DNA of 64,000 nt from Leptospirales bacterium (GCA_019694655.1 JAIBBN010000006.1:109360-173359), one strand, 5' to 3'. Counted from the stretch's first letter, positions 24,174-33,513 are shown. Notes: generated from the sequence alone by a model not told the origin. Translations and numbers: made by a program.

Positions 24174-26282
24174 TCAGCTATGGCGCCGTAGCCAGCGTCC
24201 AGCGGCGCGCAATTTTTCCAGACTGTCGAGCAATACGCCGGGCGGCGGGGCGCCCGGCTCCAACCACGTGTCGGCGCTGCGATCCTGCTCCGGATAAAGA
24301 ATGATGACGTTGGACTGATGCAAATTCTGGATCACATGTTGGGGCGCGGTTTCCATATGTCGCTGGTAGGATACGCCGCCCTCGCGCGAAGCGACAAAGA
24401 CCAGCAGATCGTCGGGTCCCAGCGTGGACAACAGGTCATTCAGATTTTGCCAGCTGGACATGGGATGGTAGTGCGCCTGCCCCCTGAAGCGCCAGCTATG
24501 CAACAGGCCTTGAATGGCGTTGAGGCCTGAAGCCGGTCCATAGAAGCTGATGTCACGCCCCAGCTGCCGCGACAATCGCATCATACTGCGCAGCCAGTGT
24601 TCAAAGCCGGCCTCGCTTTCGGCGTTTTCGGGAATGATCGTTGCCATGCGCTTTACGGTATTGAGCGGCTGAACGATGCGCGTTACCAGCACCGTCTGGC
24701 TGGCCCGGGCCAGCACGCCGTCCAGCACGCTGCCAAAGAGGCGCGCCGCCGCAGAGGGGGCCGCGTTCCAGCCAAGGACGATATCCGTCGCTGCCAATTC
24801 ATTGGCGGCGCGCAGGATGCCAAGCGCAGCATTCAAATCGATGCGCGTAATGATTTTGGCCTGCTGCCCGGAAGCGGAAGCCAATCGCGCCGCGCCTTGC
24901 AGCATCTTTTCTGTTGCTACCACGCGCTGGCGCGCTTCTTCATCGTCGCGCACCACCGCCAGTGCGTAAATTGGATCGTGATTGTCCGGCGCCTTGATCA
25001 TTAAGGACAGACTGATCAGCGCGCCAATCGTACGCGGATCGGCAATGGGCGTCAGGATCTTTTGCTGCCGACCGCCGCTATCCGGCAGCGACTCTGTCTG
25101 CAGCGCCAGCTTGCGCGCCGAGCGTTCTACAGCGATGGAACTGAGAATGGACGTGGCCAGAATCAGCAGCACCGCGCCATTGAGCACTCTGGCATCAAGA
25201 ATGCCCAGATCAAAGCCGACCAGAGCGACGGCCAGCGTGGCGGCGGCGCGCGCCGTGGAAAGGCCAAAGATCATGCCGCGATCGGCGGCGCTGAAGCGAA
25301 AGATTCTCTGAGTGGCAAAGGCTGCCAGCCACTTGCTGGCCACGGCCACGACAATCATTGCCGCCGCCAGCAGCAACGTATCCCAGCCGGCAAACAGCGC
25401 GCGAAAATCTACAAGCATGCCGACGCCGATCAGAAAAAAGGGAATAAACAGCGCGTTGCCGATGAACTCAATGCGATTCATCAACGGCGAGGTATGCGGG
25501 ATCAGTCGGTTGAGCGCCAGGCCCGCAAGCAAGGCCCCAATGATAGGTTCCAGTCCCCCGACGTGGGCGACAAAGGCTGAAAGAAATACCGCGCCCAGAG
25601 CAAAGGTGTAATGGGCTACCTCATCTTCTACGTACTTGTAGAAGATTCGTCCAAGCAAAGGAAAAGCCCAGACGGTGATGGCGCCGACCACGCCGATTGT
25701 TAGCAGCAGCCGCAGCCAGAAGACCGGAGTGAGCTCGCCGCTGGCCCCGCCGGCGACCACGGCCAGAGCCAGCAGGGCAGCCGTATCAGTAATCAATGTT
25801 CCGCCAATGGTTACGCCGACGGACTCCGCCCGCGCCACTCCCATGCGGCTGACCAATGGATAAGCCAGCAAAGTATGCGAGGCAAACATGCTGGCGACCA
25901 GAATGGAAGTCGGCCAGCCAAAGTTCAGGGCCCGCGACAGGGCGATGCCCAGCAACATTGGGATGGAAAAAGTCAGCAGGCCAAAGACCAGACTGCGATA
26001 GCGGTTCTTCTTGAAGTCGTTAAGGTCGACTTCAAGGCCGGCCAGAAACATAATATAGAGCAAACCAACGGCAGCAAATAGTTCGATGCTGGCGTCGCGA
26101 TCCAGCAGATGAAAGCCGTGGGGGCCAATAACGGCGCCGGCCAGAATGAGACCGATGATGCCCGGAACGCGCAGGCGACGGGCAAGGGCCGGTGCGGCCA
26201 GAATCACAAATAGCACGATGGCAAAGATCAATACCGGATCGCTGACCGGCAGTTGCAGCTGGTTGCGCAGGTAGTCGAGCAT
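24174..26282 (-). CDS. CPA2 family cation:proton antiporter with C-terminal USP-like domain
   Basis: 702 residues. The N-terminal ~400 residues form a CPA2 (KefB/NapA-like) exchanger: RVPGIIGLILAGAVIGPHG, AGLEVDLNDFKKNRYRS and the discontinuous-helix region ASHTLLAYPL…GGTLITDTAALLALA with its ion-binding aspartate. The C-terminal ~280 residues are soluble with nucleotide/USP-like alternating strands (IVLGWNAAPSAAARLFGSVLD). It exchanges Na+ or K+ for protons and may be gated by the cytoplasmic domain. It appears monocistronic and is convergent with the ABC-F gene. Confidence 0.88.
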   Translation of the reverse strand: MLDYLRNQLQLPVSDPVLIFAIVLFVILAAPALARRLRVPGIIGLILAGAVIGPHGFHLLDRDASIELFAAVGLLYIMFLAGLEVDLNDFKKNRYRSLVFGLLTFSIPMLLGIALSRALNFGWPTSILVASMFASHTLLAYPLVSRMGVARAESVGVTIGGTLITDTAALLALAVVAGGASGELTPVFWLRLLLTIGVVGAITVWAFPLLGRIFYKYVEDEVAHYTFALGAVFLSAFVAHVGGLEPIIGALLAGLALNRLIPHTSPLMNRIEFIGNALFIPFFLIGVGMLVDFRALFAGWDTLLLAAAMIVVAVASKWLAAFATQRIFRFSAADRGMIFGLSTARAAATLAVALVGFDLGILDARVLNGAVLLILATSILSSIAVERSARKLALQTESLPDSGGRQQKILTPIADPRTIGALISLSLMIKAPDNHDPIYALAVVRDDEEARQRVVATEKMLQGAARLASASGQQAKIITRIDLNAALGILRAANELAATDIVLGWNAAPSAAARLFGSVLDGVLARASQTVLVTRIVQPLNTVKRMATIIPENAESEAGFEHWLRSMMRLSRQLGRDISFYGPASGLNAIQGLLHSWRFRGQAHYHPMSSWQNLNDLLSTLGPDDLLVFVASREGGVSYQRHMETAPQHVIQNLHQSNVIILYPEQDRSADTWLEPGAPPPGVLLDSLEKLRAAGRWLRRHS

Positions 26283-26314
26283 CGGCGCCCTATCTGACGG
26301 CGGCCATCAGAACT

Positions 26315-27178
26315 TCAAGGCAAAGAGCCCGGGCCTTTTTCAAGTTCGAGCAAGCGCCGCTTGCGATCGGGATGCCAGCGGTAGCCGCGCAGGGCGCCGT
26401 CGCTGCCAACCACTCGATGACAGGGAATGATCAGGGCAATGCGATTGGCGGCGCAGGCCCCGGCCACCGCCCGACTGGCGCGCGGCTGGCCGATGCTGGC
26501 GGCAATGGCCGCGTAGCTGCGCGTTTGACCGTAGGGAACCTGGCGCAGGGCATCCCAGACGCGACGTTGAAACTCGGCCCCGATCAGATCAACATTCAGG
26601 TCCAGATCACGGCGTTGCCCGCCTAGATAGGCAAGGACCACGGCCCGTTCCGATTGCAGCTCGCTGTCGGAGCGCAGCAGCTCCGCCTGGCAGAACTCGG
26701 CCAGCAGCTCCGCTTGCAGCGGGACATCGCCATCGCCCAGGTACAGCGCACAGATTCCTCGCTCGCTGGCCGCTAAGAGCGCGCGCCCCAGCGGCGACGA
26801 AAACAGGCAGTAGCGGAGTTGCAGTCCCCGTCCGCCGCGACGGTAGGCGCCGGGGCTCATGCCCAGCTCGCGCGGCGCAAGTTCGTAAGGACGGCGCAGC
26901 GAGTCAAAGCCGGCGTCGAGCGCTGCCGCCAGCACGTCCTCGCCGCTGCGCAGCGATTGCTTGAATTGTTGCAGGCGACGCTTCTCCTGATAGCGACGCG
27001 GCGATAGGCCGACAGCCTGGCGGAAACGGCGCTGCAAATGAAATTCGCTGAGCCCCACGTGGGCCGCCAGCTGGCCAAGGCTGAAGCGCTGGCCCTGCTG
27101 CAGACCGCCTTCCAGCCAGTCCAGCGCCCGCCAAACGGCGGCCTCGCCGGCCGCAGATTTTTGCGTTGGTCTGTCCAT
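26315..27178 (-). CDS. AraC-type HTH fused to O6-methylguanine-DNA methyltransferase (Ada without N-terminal zinc domain)
   Basis: 287 residues. Residues ~15-110 carry an AraC-type double helix-turn-helix (QLAAHVGLSEFHLQRRFRQ). Residues ~120-285 are an Ogt domain with the active-site PCHRVVGSDG and the arginine-finger-like GAEFQRRVWDALRQVPYGQT. The Cys4-zinc domain of E. coli Ada that senses methylphosphotriesters is missing, so how, or if, it activates transcription is unclear. It repairs O6-methylguanine by suicidal transfer to cysteine. Single gene, divergent from nothing close. Confidence 0.9.
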   Translation of the reverse strand: MDRPTQKSAAGEAAVWRALDWLEGGLQQGQRFSLGQLAAHVGLSEFHLQRRFRQAVGLSPRRYQEKRRLQQFKQSLRSGEDVLAAALDAGFDSLRRPYELAPRELGMSPGAYRRGGRGLQLRYCLFSSPLGRALLAASERGICALYLGDGDVPLQAELLAEFCQAELLRSDSELQSERAVVLAYLGGQRRDLDLNVDLIGAEFQRRVWDALRQVPYGQTRSYAAIAASIGQPRASRAVAGACAANRIALIIPCHRVVGSDGALRGYRWHPDRKRRLLELEKGPGSLP

Positions 27179-27249
27179 AGCGTGGAGTATGGCCGATGTT
27201 TGCCGGCGGCGCTTCCCGAAGCTTGCGCTTCATTGCCTGCCGTCAGAAT

Positions 27250-28176
27250 TCAATAGGGATCGTCGCTCAGACCAAAGAAGCTGGCCAGCTGATTTTTGGC
27301 GTCCGTATAGCCTTCATGGATCAATTGATCCGCCTGGCGTTGACTGAAATTCATGATCGAGCCAAACCCAAGCATGCGCTCCGGCGCCACTGTTGCCACG
27401 CGCAGTCCGTCGACATTCAGGAAGCCGCGCGTCAAGCGCCGAAAAACGCCGCCGCGACCCATCTTGAAATTCCAGGCAAGGTGCGACATGAAGGCCTCAT
27501 AGCTGCCGTTCAGCGATTGCTCAAAGACGCGCTCCAGGGCCTGACGGCGGTTGCGCGGCAGAGGCAGACGTCCGCCGCCTACCGGACTGAGCAAGACTAC
27601 AATGATCTCGCTGGCCCCGCGCTCCAGCGCCGGCAGAATGGGCGTGTTCATCATGACGCCGCCGTCCCAGTGCGGTACGCCATCAATGTACTGCCAGGGA
27701 AACAGAATGGGTATGGCGCTGGAAGCCATCACATGTTCCAGATCGATGACGCGATGGTTGAAGAATTTCAACTGACTGGTCAGAATGTTCACTGCAGCGA
27801 TTACGATTTCGATATCGCTCTTGCGCAGCTGAGGCAGGTTGAAGCGCTCTTGCAAGAAAGCCTTGAGCGGCGCAGTATCCATCACCGGAGTAAAGCTGCG
27901 TCGCGTAAAGAATTGAATGATCTGCGTCAGCAGCGATACGCGGTACACTTTGCCGCGCTCAATTGTCTTCCAGATTTGGATCAGCTCTTCCAGATTCTGG
28001 CCGCAGCCGATGCCCACTGCGTTGATGGCGCCTACCGAAGTGCCGCAGACCAGATCGGGCTTCCAGCCCATGCTCAGCAGGAACTTCCAGACTCCAACCT
28101 GATAGGCCCCGCGAGCGCCTCCGCCGGACAACACCAGAGCGCGGCGGTATTTCTTCTTTTCGTAGCGTAGCGCCAC
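27250..28176 (-). CDS. Patatin-like phospholipase
   Basis: 308 residues. The patatin signature is complete: an oxyanion hole GGGARGAYQVGV, the nucleophile GTSVGAINAVG (GxSxG) and the catalytic aspartate in DGGVMMNTP. There is no signal peptide, so it is cytoplasmic or secreted by a non-Sec route. Patatins hydrolyse acyl groups of phospholipids. The start is a GTG with a weak ribosome-binding site. A hypothetical secreted protein is encoded upstream on the same strand, 78 bases away. The substrate is unknown. Confidence 0.92.
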   Translation of the reverse strand: MALRYEKKKYRRALVLSGGGARGAYQVGVWKFLLSMGWKPDLVCGTSVGAINAVGIGCGQNLEELIQIWKTIERGKVYRVSLLTQIIQFFTRRSFTPVMDTAPLKAFLQERFNLPQLRKSDIEIVIAAVNILTSQLKFFNHRVIDLEHVMASSAIPILFPWQYIDGVPHWDGGVMMNTPILPALERGASEIIVVLLSPVGGGRLPLPRNRRQALERVFEQSLNGSYEAFMSHLAWNFKMGRGGVFRRLTRGFLNVDGLRVATVAPERMLGFGSIMNFSQRQADQLIHEGYTDAKNQLASFFGLSDDPY

Positions 28177-28254
28177 AATCGCCAGGCTGCCGCCCGCAGG
28201 GGCGCGCTACAAGTCCTTTCAGTCAGCAGCGTCGTGCGGCTGAGCCGGCTGGCT

Positions 28255-28770
28255 TCAGCCTGGATCGTCGCTGTGGCTATCCGCCGGCGGCGCCGAGCGG
28301 ACGATGGTGTGAATCTGAAATTCGGACTGAACGAAGCGCTCGGGGTTGGCGCGATAGCTGACAAAGACAGTGTAGTTGCCGGCGCGCACAATCCACATGA
28401 ACTCCGTTTCTTTCAGGTAGGGCAGCTCCTGGAAAATACCGCGCACAAAGGCCGACGCCCTGGTAATCCGCTGGTAGCGAAGACCGCTGGCCGTCAAATT
28501 GCGTACGAACTGCGGGCCGGAGAAAGGATCTTCGCGCGGGATGTTGCGCACCACGGCGCTCAGCAGGTTCCGCTCCAGGGTTTCCTGGCGGACCTGGCGC
28601 TCGTTGGGCAGGCTGTCCAGATAGTCATTGTAAAACTCGCGGTCCAGATCCGCGGCGGATGCAGGCTGCGATGCTGCGGAATGAATCGCCAGCGCGCACA
28701 GCAGGCCGGCAATCAAGGCGCAGGCGAGCCTTGTTGTGCGGGGACGCCGATGCGACAAGTGCAGGACCAT
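28255..28770 (-). CDS. Secreted protein of unknown function
   Basis: 171 residues from the ATG at 28770. The frame runs to 29016 but overlaps the divergent FapA gene, so I take the start that gives a good signal peptide (LACALIAGLLCALAIHSAASQPASA). The mature part has LPNERQVRQETLERNLL followed by strand-like segments (MWIVRAGNYTVFVSYRANPE). I do not recognise the family. It may share an operon with the patatin gene downstream. Confidence 0.6.
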   Translation of the reverse strand: MVLHLSHRRPRTTRLACALIAGLLCALAIHSAASQPASAADLDREFYNDYLDSLPNERQVRQETLERNLLSAVVRNIPREDPFSGPQFVRNLTASGLRYQRITRASAFVRGIFQELPYLKETEFMWIVRAGNYTVFVSYRANPERFVQSEFQIHTIVRSAPPADSHSDDPG

Positions 28771-28876
28771 ACTGTTTAAAGTATCGGCGAAAAGGGGGCG
28801 GCGCAGGGGCCAAATGCTCCGAAACTGAATAGTGCTGGCGCGCAAGAATGAGCCGCTCAGCTTGTTGTAACTAGGC

Positions 28877-30313
28877 ATGACGCAGCCACCTCCGACAACG
28901 GTTGAAGTCTCTGGCAATGAGATTCGCAAGGAACTGCAGATCAGCCCCGACGGAATGGAGGCTCGTCTGCTGGTGCGCTCCCAGCAGCCTGTCGGCCTGA
29001 CCTTTGATGAGGTCATGGACCTGCTGAACAGTCACAAGATCGTTTTTGGCATTGATCACGTACAGATTCGCCGGCAGCTGGACGAGTTTGCCCGCGGGAC
29101 CAATCACCACCATTTTGAATCGGTCCTGGCGCGCGGGTTGCCGCCAAGCCCTGGCCAGGATGGCAAGGTGGAAGTTCTGATTCCGCCGCCGCCGCCGGTC
29201 ACCATTGATGAACATGGCCGCGCCGACTACCGCAACGTGATGCGCTACCGTATGGTAGAAAAGGGCCAGGCGCTGGCCAGGCTCTTTCCGCCCATTCCAG
29301 GCAAAGCGGGGATGGACATCTTTGGCGAAGAGGTCGAGCCGCCGGCGCCCAAACGAGCGGATATTGTCGATGGCCCCAACGTACAGATTTTGACTGGCTC
29401 CAATGAAATTGTGGCGCGCGTCCGCGGCGTCTTTGTTCACGAAAAAAATCGCATTGATGTAAATCCGATTCTACAGATCCCCGGCAACGTCGGCCTGGAA
29501 TCCGGAAACGTAAACTACGATGGCCACGTGCGCATTGGCAATACCATCGAGCGCGCCGCCGAGGCCTACTGCACCGGCGATATGGAAGTGGGCGGCGCCA
29601 TGGAAAGCGGCCAGGTGCGCGTTGGCGGAAGTTTGACGGTGCGCAAAGGCATCAACACGCGCCATGAGGGGCAGGTATTTGTTGGCGGCGATCTGGCGGC
29701 TACCTACATCGATAACTCTGTCGTGACGGTGGAGCGCGACGTTCAAGTTTACAAATCGATCATCTCCAGTCAGGTTCTGTGCTATGGCAATGTGAGCGTA
29801 GCGGGCTCCAATTCGGCGCTGGCCGGCGGCGAGCTGACCGCATATGGCTCGGTGACAGCGGACAACATTGGATCGCGGACAGAGACGCCGACCAAAATCA
29901 ATCTGGGCGTCCATGTCCGTAACATGCAGTACTACAAACTGCATATTAAAGAGTTGGAGGACACAGAGCGCGACCATGAGAAGTTGCGCGATGATGTTGC
30001 CAAGATCAAGAACTACATCACGAGAATGCGCGGGCAGGTGCCGGTGGACAAGCAGGCCCAATTTCGCGCCGTCTACCATCGCTACAAGGAACTGGTGGAG
30101 CTGCGCGAGCGCCTGGGAAAACAGATTGCCGAGTTCCGCGAGTCGCGATTCAATCCGGCCGAGGTGCGCGTCATAGCCAGACAGGCCATCTATCCCGGCG
30201 TTGAGATTCACTACCGCGACGCCATTGAAAAGATTACGGTGATGCAGACGCGCGTGGTGCTGCGTTTCGTTCCAGGGATGCTGAAGGTGCAGATGGAGGC
30301 GTGGAAGGGTTGA
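28877..30313 (+). CDS. FapA/DUF342 family protein
   Basis: 478 residues. An N-terminal domain (about 1-170, ending with the ALARLFPPIPGKAGMDIFGEEV block) is followed by a right-handed beta-helix-like DUF342 repeat region (VGLESGNVNYDGHVRIGNTI…) and a coiled coil near residues 350-410 (HIKELEDTERDHEKLRDDVAKI). DUF342/FapA proteins occur in spirochaetes and Vibrio and have been linked to flagellar and polar functions; their biochemical role is not settled. The start ATG at 28877 overlaps no other plus gene. It is convergent with the ArsR-type gene, 10 bases apart. Confidence 0.88.
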   Translation: MTQPPPTTVEVSGNEIRKELQISPDGMEARLLVRSQQPVGLTFDEVMDLLNSHKIVFGIDHVQIRRQLDEFARGTNHHHFESVLARGLPPSPGQDGKVEVLIPPPPPVTIDEHGRADYRNVMRYRMVEKGQALARLFPPIPGKAGMDIFGEEVEPPAPKRADIVDGPNVQILTGSNEIVARVRGVFVHEKNRIDVNPILQIPGNVGLESGNVNYDGHVRIGNTIERAAEAYCTGDMEVGGAMESGQVRVGGSLTVRKGINTRHEGQVFVGGDLAATYIDNSVVTVERDVQVYKSIISSQVLCYGNVSVAGSNSALAGGELTAYGSVTADNIGSRTETPTKINLGVHVRNMQYYKLHIKELEDTERDHEKLRDDVAKIKNYITRMRGQVPVDKQAQFRAVYHRYKELVELRERLGKQIAEFRESRFNPAEVRVIARQAIYPGVEIHYRDAIEKITVMQTRVVLRFVPGMLKVQMEAWKG

Positions 30314-30323
30314 GGCAAGGGAG

Positions 30324-30737
30324 CTATCGCGGCAACCGCAAGGCGCCCTGTGGCTTGTTTTTTAGAAAGGCAAGCAGCCGGCGGCGCGTGGCTGGATTGG
30401 CGCTGCAGGCTAACTGCTTGCCGATGCGTTCGGTACTGATCAATTCGGCGCGAGCCAGTTCGCGCACGTGATGCGAAACAGTAGGCGACCCGACGCTCAG
30501 CCCGCGCACAATGTCCGATAGATAACATTTGCCGCGGGCGTGGATGCGCTGCTCCTGGCGCTCCACGATTTCCAGGTAGAGGCGCAGGCGATTGGGGTTG
30601 GCAAGGGCCTGAAATACGGCAGCCATCTTCTTGATTTCCTGAGGATCGGGCGACATTCCTTCCGACATGGTCTGCAGCGCGAAAGCGGGCCAGCCAAATT
30701 TGCTCCGCTTGCGCCAAATCTGAATTGACGATTCCAT
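30324..30737 (-). CDS. ArsR/SmtB-type transcriptional regulator
   Basis: 137 residues if the ATG at 30737 is used, or 114 from 30668. The winged-helix core (ALANPNRLRLYLEIVE, LSVGSPTVSHHVRELARAELI, ERIGKQLACSAN) is typical of ArsR. One cysteine in GKCYLSDI sits where arsenic sensors have CVC, but the second is missing, so a metal-sensing role is uncertain. The 30737 start lies inside a perfect 40-bp palindrome, a likely autoregulatory operator. It diverges from an SDR/DoxX pair that it may control. Confidence 0.85.
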   Translation of the reverse strand: MESSIQIWRKRSKFGWPAFALQTMSEGMSPDPQEIKKMAAVFQALANPNRLRLYLEIVERQEQRIHARGKCYLSDIVRGLSVGSPTVSHHVRELARAELISTERIGKQLACSANPATRRRLLAFLKNKPQGALRLPR

Positions 30738-30767
30738 AGTTCGATATATATCGAACTATGGAATCGT
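30728..30767. promoter_or_regulatory. Perfect 40-bp palindromic operator
   Basis: Both halves match over 20 of 20 bases around a TTCGATATATATCGAA centre. It overlaps the apparent ArsR start codon on the minus strand (30735-30737) and a mirror ATG on the plus strand (30758-30760), and the SDR start lies at its right edge. Perfect symmetry over 40 bases is far longer than chance and longer than the usual ArsR site, so a dimer-of-dimers or a duplicated half-site is plausible. Confidence 0.85.
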
Positions 30768-31752
30768 GCGGGGGCCCGAATTGAACATCTTCCTGACCGG
30801 CGCCTCCGGATTTATCGGCGGCGCGATTGCCGCAAAATTGCGCGGCGGACATCGACTGTTGGCCCTTTCGCGCTCTGAAAAGAGCGACGCCAGTATCGCG
30901 ACCCTGGGCGCCGTCCCGTTGCGCGGCCAGCTGGGCGCAATCCGACCTGACGATCTGCGCGGGATTGATGTCGTCATCCATTGCGCCGCCTACGTCCAGC
31001 AGTACGGTCCGCGCGAGGCCTTCCAGCAAGTTACCATCGAGGGCACAAGGCAATTGCTGGAGGCGGCCAGAGCGGCCGGCGTGCGACGCTTTTTGCACGT
31101 CAGCAGCGAGGCGGCGCTCTTTGTCGGGCAGGACATGATCGACATTGACGAGGAATACCCCTATCCCCAGCGCCAGCGCTTCCTCTACTCCTGGTCCAAG
31201 GCCGAGGCCGAGAAACTGGTCCGCGCTGCCAATGAAGACGGCGTCTTTGAAACCATCTGCCTGCGGCCAAGACTGGTCTGGGGACCCGGCGATCAGACGG
31301 TGCTGCCGGCGCTGGTGGATATGGTTCGCAAGGGGAGCTTTGCCTGGATGGACGGCGGCCGGGCCCGCACCTCCGTCACGCACATATATAACTTTGTTCA
31401 CGCAATTGAGCTGGCGCTGCAGCGCGGCAAGGGCGGCAGCGTCTACTTCATCACCGACGATGAATCGATGACCTTTCGCGAATTTCTTACGCGCTTGATG
31501 GCCACGCGCGGAGTGCAGGCGCCGCAGCGGTCGATGCCCTCCTGGCTGGCGCGCGCCAGCGCCGCCGCGCTGGAATCAATCTATGCCCTGCGCGGGGCCG
31601 CGGCCGCGCCGCCTTTGACGCGCTTCGCCGCGGCAATCATGTCCGCCAGCTGCACAATTCGAATTGATCGCGCCAGGCGGGAGCTGGGCTATGCGCCTGT
31701 TCTCAGCGTGGAGCAAGGACTGAAACTTCTGGCAGAGGAGCAAGCAGCATGA
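30766..31752 (+). CDS. NAD-dependent epimerase/dehydratase family (extended SDR)
   Basis: About 328 residues. It has the extended-SDR N-terminus ELNIFLTGASGFIGGAIAAKL, then the catalytic YSWSKAEAEKLV (YxxxK), and the late NxVH-type segment IYNFVHAIELAL. The start is unclear: a GTG at 30766 (at the palindrome edge) or a TTG at 30781, which has GGGGG six bases upstream. The gene overlaps the DoxX-like gene by four bases (ATGA). Such SDRs act on nucleotide sugars or on steroid, flavonoid or isoflavone-like carbonyls; substrate unknown. Confidence 0.85.
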   Translation: MRGPELNIFLTGASGFIGGAIAAKLRGGHRLLALSRSEKSDASIATLGAVPLRGQLGAIRPDDLRGIDVVIHCAAYVQQYGPREAFQQVTIEGTRQLLEAARAAGVRRFLHVSSEAALFVGQDMIDIDEEYPYPQRQRFLYSWSKAEAEKLVRAANEDGVFETICLRPRLVWGPGDQTVLPALVDMVRKGSFAWMDGGRARTSVTHIYNFVHAIELALQRGKGGSVYFITDDESMTFREFLTRLMATRGVQAPQRSMPSWLARASAAALESIYALRGAAAAPPLTRFAAAIMSASCTIRIDRARRELGYAPVLSVEQGLKLLAEEQAA

Positions 31753-32225
31753 AGGATTACAGCAACATCGGTCGACTGGCAGTGCGCATTGTACTTGGAG
31801 CGCAACTGCTGTTGGGCTTCGTATTCAATTTGTTGCACTGGCCGGACACCGTCGCCACCAGCGCGGCGATGCTGGGCGATAGCCTGGCGCCGTGGGCCAG
31901 CGCCGGTGCCATCGCCCTTCTGGGACTGAGCGGACTTTCCTTGATGTTTGATTTTCGCCCACAGTGGGGCGCCATCCTGCTGGCGCTCTTTCTTCTGCCG
32001 GCAACGCCCTCGCACATCCTATCGGCGCGGGAAGCGCGTCAACAGGGCGAGGCGGCCGTGGCGGCGCAGCCGGAGGAAGCCGGTCGCCTGCCCATTCGTC
32101 GGCTGACTGAAATTGCCGATCGCGGTCAGATAGCAAACGTTGGCAAAAATCTGGTCTTGCTGGCCGCCGGCGTCTGGCTGGCGTTGAGCGCTGGCCCGCG
32201 CAGCAAGAAGAAGGCAGCCGGCTGA
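31749..32225 (+). CDS. DoxX-like membrane protein
   Basis: 158 residues with four predicted membrane segments (roughly 13-33, 48-68, 78-95 and 130-150) and a short basic C-terminal tail (GPRSKKKAAG). The LGAQLLLGFVFNLLHWP start recalls the DoxX/DoxD family of quinone-linked or redox-associated membrane proteins. Its ATG overlaps the SDR stop, so the two are coupled and probably answer to the divergent ArsR gene. Confidence 0.7.
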   Translation: MKDYSNIGRLAVRIVLGAQLLLGFVFNLLHWPDTVATSAAMLGDSLAPWASAGAIALLGLSGLSLMFDFRPQWGAILLALFLLPATPSHILSAREARQQGEAAVAAQPEEAGRLPIRRLTEIADRGQIANVGKNLVLLAAGVWLALSAGPRSKKKAAG

Positions 32226-32238
32226 ATTTGCTTTCGGC

Positions 32239-33513
32239 TTACTGGCAGGCTGTTTCGCGGCCGATCATGTAACAAACATAGACCCAGCTGCCGTTACGCA
32301 ACTCGCGCCAGCGGCCCTGCTTTTTGCCAACGGCGTACTCGCCTTCGCCGACGATTTGACCGCCGGCGCCGTAGAGCCGCCAGGCGCCGTTGCGCGCCAT
32401 GCCGCTGATCTTCAACTCGTCGCGTTCCTGGTCGTACTTGACCAGGCCAGCGGCAACCTCGCCTTCGCCAACCTTGTGGCCGTCTTCGTAGACAACCGCA
32501 CGTCGCGGCGAGAAATCGTTGCTTTCAAAGAAGTACTGACCGAGGATCGCGCCGCTTTTGGCATAAAAGGTCCACAGTCCGTTGCGCGTATGTTCGCGCG
32601 GACCTTCCGCCATCTTCTGTCCGCTCTGGTAGTACTCGACCCAGCGTCCGCTGCGTCGACCGGTCTCGGCGTTGTAGCCGCCCTCCGTGGAAACGCGGCC
32701 CGGCGCATAGTAGGAACGCCACTGACCGGTGCGCTTGCCACAATTGGCGCGCTGGCCGCCGGGCGGTTCACGCAAACAGGCCTCCGAGGTATCGGCGCGG
32801 AACTCGCCCTCGCTGAGCACCTGGCCTTCTGGATTGAGAAACTGCGCCCGGCCGTCGCGCAGGCCCTGGCGGTAGCTGCCGCGAAAGGCGATAAACCAGG
32901 CTCGGGTTTGAGGATGTTGTTCGCACTCTTCCCAGAGGCCGTCCTTTTCATCGTCTCGAAAATTGCCATGGGACAGGCAGTTGCTGTTGGCTGCGGCACG
33001 GATTTCCCAGGCGCCGTTTTTCTTCCCGCCCGCATTCTGTCCGCGTTCCTTCCATTCCGAACCGCCGGGAAAATATCCGATCTCCTGCCCTTGCTTCTGG
33101 CCTTCATGAAATTCAATGGTGCGCGTCAGCTGTCCCTGTTCATTGAAAAAACGAAACTCGCCTTCGCGTTTGCCAGCGACAAAGACGCCGCGGTAGGCTA
33201 TGGCGCTGGAGTTTTCATGGAAGAAGAGCCATTCGCCGGTCCGCGGCAGTCGCCGTTTTTCCAGGTCGCTTGCGTCTTCCATTTGATCGCAGGTCTTCCC
33301 CTCCGGAATCTCGACGGCGCCAGCCTCGGTGCGCTTGCCAGTTTCGCGGGAAAAAACCGCCAGCTGCGGCGGGTTGCCGCATTCCAGTTCGGCGCGGAAA
33401 CCGCCGCTGGCCCCCTCTTCTTTTTCTTCCCCGTTGCTCTTGCAACCTGGCGTCCAGAGCAACGAGAATAGCGCCGTACAAAGCAGCAAAATCTGGCCAA
33501 AACGTCGAACCAC
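32239..33513 (-). CDS. MORN-2-repeat lipoprotein (YwqK-like)
   Basis: 424 residues. A GTG at 33513 with GGAGG five bases upstream is the best start. The signal peptide ends in a lipobox TPGC, and the cysteine is followed by a polar Lys/Glu-rich stretch. The rest is a string of MORN_2 repeats (G-x-W-x-x-Y/F … G-x-x-x-G-E/W patterns, such as RRSGRWVEYYQSGQKMAEG, AWRLYGAGGQIVGEGEY). Several cysteines may form disulfides. Such proteins are often called YwqK antitoxin-like, but the annotation is loose; a surface scaffold is more likely. Confidence 0.8.
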   Translation of the reverse strand: MVRRFGQILLLCTALFSLLWTPGCKSNGEEKEEGASGGFRAELECGNPPQLAVFSRETGKRTEAGAVEIPEGKTCDQMEDASDLEKRRLPRTGEWLFFHENSSAIAYRGVFVAGKREGEFRFFNEQGQLTRTIEFHEGQKQGQEIGYFPGGSEWKERGQNAGGKKNGAWEIRAAANSNCLSHGNFRDDEKDGLWEECEQHPQTRAWFIAFRGSYRQGLRDGRAQFLNPEGQVLSEGEFRADTSEACLREPPGGQRANCGKRTGQWRSYYAPGRVSTEGGYNAETGRRSGRWVEYYQSGQKMAEGPREHTRNGLWTFYAKSGAILGQYFFESNDFSPRRAVVYEDGHKVGEGEVAAGLVKYDQERDELKISGMARNGAWRLYGAGGQIVGEGEYAVGKKQGRWRELRNGSWVYVCYMIGRETACQ

